Shown here piece by piece: positions 62,086 to 64,000 of a stretch of DNA of 64,000 bases (the stretch's first letter is position 1; each line of letters starts with the position of its first letter). The stretch is taken from the NCBI RefSeq assembly GCF_022811685.1, contig NZ_CP094532.1:1389501-1453500 (forward strand). The letters run 5' to 3'. A program made the translations under genes and the position numbers. The stretch comes from Chryseobacterium suipulveris. GTDB lineage: Bacteria; Bacteroidota; Bacteroidia; Flavobacteriales; Weeksellaceae. The notes beneath the pieces were generated by a model. It did no database searches. It was not told where the DNA came from and was given only the letters and a program-made list of their open reading frames with translations.

Positions 62086-63168
62086 ATGAAAAAGAAATTA
62101 ATTTTAGAATCTGGTGAAGTTTTTCACGGTACGGGTTTCGGAGCAGATACCGATACGGTAGGAGAAGTAGTTTTCAACACAGGAATGACGGGTTATCAGG
62201 AACTGATTTCCGATCCGTCGTACAGCGGACAGTTGGTTTGTATGACATACCCGCTCATCGGAAACTACGGCATCAACCGGGACGACTACGAAAGTATGGA
62301 ACCTGCGATGAAAGGATTGATCGTGAAAGAACTCTGTGATTTCCCTTCCAATTTCAGGAACCAGATGACGGTCGACGAACTGTTTAAAAAGAAAAACCTT
62401 TCCGGAATCCAGGGAATCGATACCCGCAAACTGACGAGAATCATCAGAAATAAAGGCGTTGTTCGCGGAAAGATAGTGAACGAAAATGTCGATGAACAGG
62501 AAGTTGTGAATTTTCTCAACAATTTCGAAGTCCCTTCAAACCAGGTCGAAAGCGTCTCCACCAAAACAGCGTACGCTGCTCCTGGAAGAGGTTTCAAAGT
62601 AGTATTGGTAGATTTCGGGTCGAAGTTGGGAATCATCCGCGAACTTTCTCAAAGAGATTGCGATATCACGGTCGTTTCGCAGGACACCACCGCTGACGAA
62701 ATCCTTCTGATGAATCCCGATGGAGTGATGCTTTCCAACGGTCCTGGAAATCCGGAAGATGTGAAAGGCGCTAAAGAAATGATCAACGGAATCATCGGTA
62801 AAGTCCCTGTTTTCGGGATTTGCCTCGGTCATCAGTTAATCGGTTTGGCGTGTGGTGCGAAAACCTTCAAACTGAAATTCGGTCACCGCGGAGGAAACCA
62901 TCCCGTTCTCGATATTGCAAGAAACCGTGTAGAAATCACTTCCCAAAACCACGGTTATGCCATCGATTCTGAAAGCTTAAAATCTACAGATTTAGAGGAA
63001 ACCCACATCGCACTGAACGACAGAACAAACGAAGGTTTCCGACATAAAGTTCACCCTTGTTTCTCGGTGCAGTACCATCCGGAGGCAAGTCCAGGTCCTG
63101 AAGACACCAATTATCATTTTGAAGAGTTTATTGATCTAATGTATCAATTTAGAAATGGGACAATGTAA
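62086..63168 (+). CDS. carA: Carbamoyl-phosphate synthase, small (glutaminase) chain
   Basis: 360 residues. The N-terminal domain (about 1-150: LESGEVFHGTGFG, FNTGMTGYQELISDPSY) is followed by a class I glutamine amidotransferase domain with nucleophile Cys in VFGICLGHQLIGLACG, and His/Glu in VQYHPEASPGPED. It feeds ammonia to CarB. carB is not within the window. The last codons (RNGTM and stop) lie in an octamer tract. Confidence 0.96.
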   Translation: MKKKLILESGEVFHGTGFGADTDTVGEVVFNTGMTGYQELISDPSYSGQLVCMTYPLIGNYGINRDDYESMEPAMKGLIVKELCDFPSNFRNQMTVDELFKKKNLSGIQGIDTRKLTRIIRNKGVVRGKIVNENVDEQEVVNFLNNFEVPSNQVESVSTKTAYAAPGRGFKVVLVDFGSKLGIIRELSQRDCDITVVSQDTTADEILLMNPDGVMLSNGPGNPEDVKGAKEMINGIIGKVPVFGICLGHQLIGLACGAKTFKLKFGHRGGNHPVLDIARNRVEITSQNHGYAIDSESLKSTDLEETHIALNDRTNEGFRHKVHPCFSVQYHPEASPGPEDTNYHFEEFIDLMYQFRNGTM

Positions 63169-63185
63169 CAATGTAACAAAGTAAC
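63154..63185. repeat. Octamer tract at the carA end
   Basis: AATGGGAC, AATGTAAC (x2), AAAGTAAC. The carA stop TAA is in the second unit. Confidence 0.82.
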
Positions 63186-63344
63186 AATTTCTGGTAATAA
63201 TAGCGATTTATTAAGTCTTGAAATTTTAAAACTGTCGATTTCGACGGGTTTAAAGAAAGGTAAAATAAATGTCCGATTTTTTCGGACGATTGAGAAACAC
63301 AGATGACTACATATTATTGTCAATTGAAAAAATAAGTTTAACGA

Positions 63345-63387
63345 AGCCGAAAGGTTCAATTTGAATAGCCGTGAATAAAATTCACGC
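63345..63387 (+). repeat. AATAGCCGTG two-hairpin repeat, last copy
   Basis: AGCC GAAA GGTT first hairpin, then AATAGCC and CCGTGAAT AAA ATTCACGC. Further on, GGGCTTTAGCCC and TTGGCTTTAGCC (63415-63452) are two short related palindromes. The gap 63169-63469 has no gene. Confidence 0.78.
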
Positions 63388-63469
63388 AATTAGAAGGCAA
63401 AACATCAATAGAAATGGGCTTTAGCCCGTTTAATAAAAGAAAATACAATTGGCTTTAGCCTAAATTTAT

Positions 63470-64000
63470 ATGAAAAAACTGTCAGGATTTATTTTCCTTT
63501 TTGTGGTTTTAATATCATTAATGAGTTGCACATCAAAAAAAAAGCTGAGCAATAAATCCATTTTTTCTAAAATTGACATTTTGATTCAATCCACCAATCC
63601 CCGAACTTTCAGTGGAGTAGTTTTTATTTCCGAAAATGGAAAAACAATCTATCAAAAAACTAAAGGTTTCTCGGAAGAAGAGAAAAAAGTGTCTTTAAAA
63701 ATTGATGATAAATTTTCATCAATGTCTATTGCAAAGCAGGTTACTTCAACTTTGGTCATGCTTGAGGCAGAAAAAGGAAATATCAATCTTGATGCTCCCA
63801 TTAATCAAAATCTGAAAGACATCCCATATTCTTGGGCATCAAAAGTAACAGTTCATCATTTGCTGAATAACACTTCGGGAATAGATTCTTGGGAACTCAA
63901 GGAAAATCTCTTATTTGAACCAGGAACTCAATTCAAATATTCAAATATTGGTTATGGACTTTTAAGCAAAATTTTAGAAAACGCTTCAGGTAAAAAATAT
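63470..64000 (+). CDS. Serine hydrolase, beta-lactamase superfamily (partial, cut by window end)
   Basis: 177 codons are present and the frame is open to the end of the window. It begins with a lipoprotein signal (MKKLSGFIFLFVVLISLMSC). The penicillin-binding-protein-like fold shows the nucleophile motif SxxK in SMSIAKQ and the second motif YSN in FKYSNIGYGLL. The third motif would lie beyond the window. It may be an envelope esterase, peptidase or beta-lactamase-like enzyme. Start chosen for the signal peptide. Confidence 0.88.
   Translation, partial: MKKLSGFIFLFVVLISLMSCTSKKKLSNKSIFSKIDILIQSTNPRTFSGVVFISENGKTIYQKTKGFSEEEKKVSLKIDDKFSSMSIAKQVTSTLVMLEAEKGNINLDAPINQNLKDIPYSWASKVTVHHLLNNTSGIDSWELKENLLFEPGTQFKYSNIGYGLLSKILENASGKKY

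Overview
The window looks like chromosomal DNA of a flavobacterium of the Chryseobacterium/Kaistella group (Weeksellaceae, Bacteroidota). This rests on the A+T-rich intergenic DNA, promoters of the Bacteroidota type (TTTG, 17-23 bp, TAnnTTTG), a type IX secretion (T9SS type B) C-terminal domain, a monomeric isocitrate dehydrogenase, and many flavobacterial dispersed repeats. No phage, plasmid, rRNA operon or CRISPR array is visible. One tRNA (Arg, anticodon TCG) is present.

Layout. 0-4 kb: an AraC regulator, an ECF sigma factor with a probable membrane anti-sigma partner, and a stand-alone TrpB2-type tryptophan synthase beta protein preceded by a promoter, a leader peptide with three consecutive Trp codons and a terminator. 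4-15 kb: isocitrate dehydrogenase, then a DNA-repair and stress block (zincless Fpg/Nei glycosylase, topoisomerase IB, SDR, LigD, Ku, thiol peroxidase, and a DUF763 protein ending in a sliding-clamp binding motif). 15-25 kb: small accessory genes (Crp/Fnr, cupin, DinB, VOC and SRPBCC proteins), several of them broken, with palindromic repeats, a truncated REP-associated transposase, a MITE and a second ECF sigma operon. 25-38 kb: c-type cytochrome, a frameshifted DsrE-like protein, a J-domain protein, gcvP, a calcium-repeat lipoprotein, a mazEF-dgt operon, a second toxin-antitoxin pair, an SPFH protein and an amino-acid permease. 38-47 kb: a large T9SS substrate, a TPR protein and an outer-membrane barrel. 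48-61 kb: on the minus strand a coherent short-chain carboxylate module (porin, MFS carrier, symporter-type histidine kinase with a small partner, receiver protein, propionyl- and acetyl-CoA synthetases), with a Y1 transposase pseudogene and its hairpin repeats inside it. 61-64 kb: pyrB behind its own leader peptide and terminator, carA, and the start of a serine hydrolase cut by the window end.

The most unusual signals are regulatory and repetitive. (1) There are two leader-peptide attenuators, one Trp-coded before trpB2 and one pyrBI-like before pyrB. (2) Two separate HUH/Y1 transposase relics are each bracketed by their own palindromic repeat family, and compensatory base changes in the stems show that the fold is maintained. 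(3) More than a dozen intergenic tracts consist of degenerate 7-, 8- or 9-bp tandem units, often touching start or stop codons. About ten single-base or nonsense lesions lie in otherwise readable genes. Either this is real decay or part of it is read error in homopolymers; the sequence alone cannot decide.
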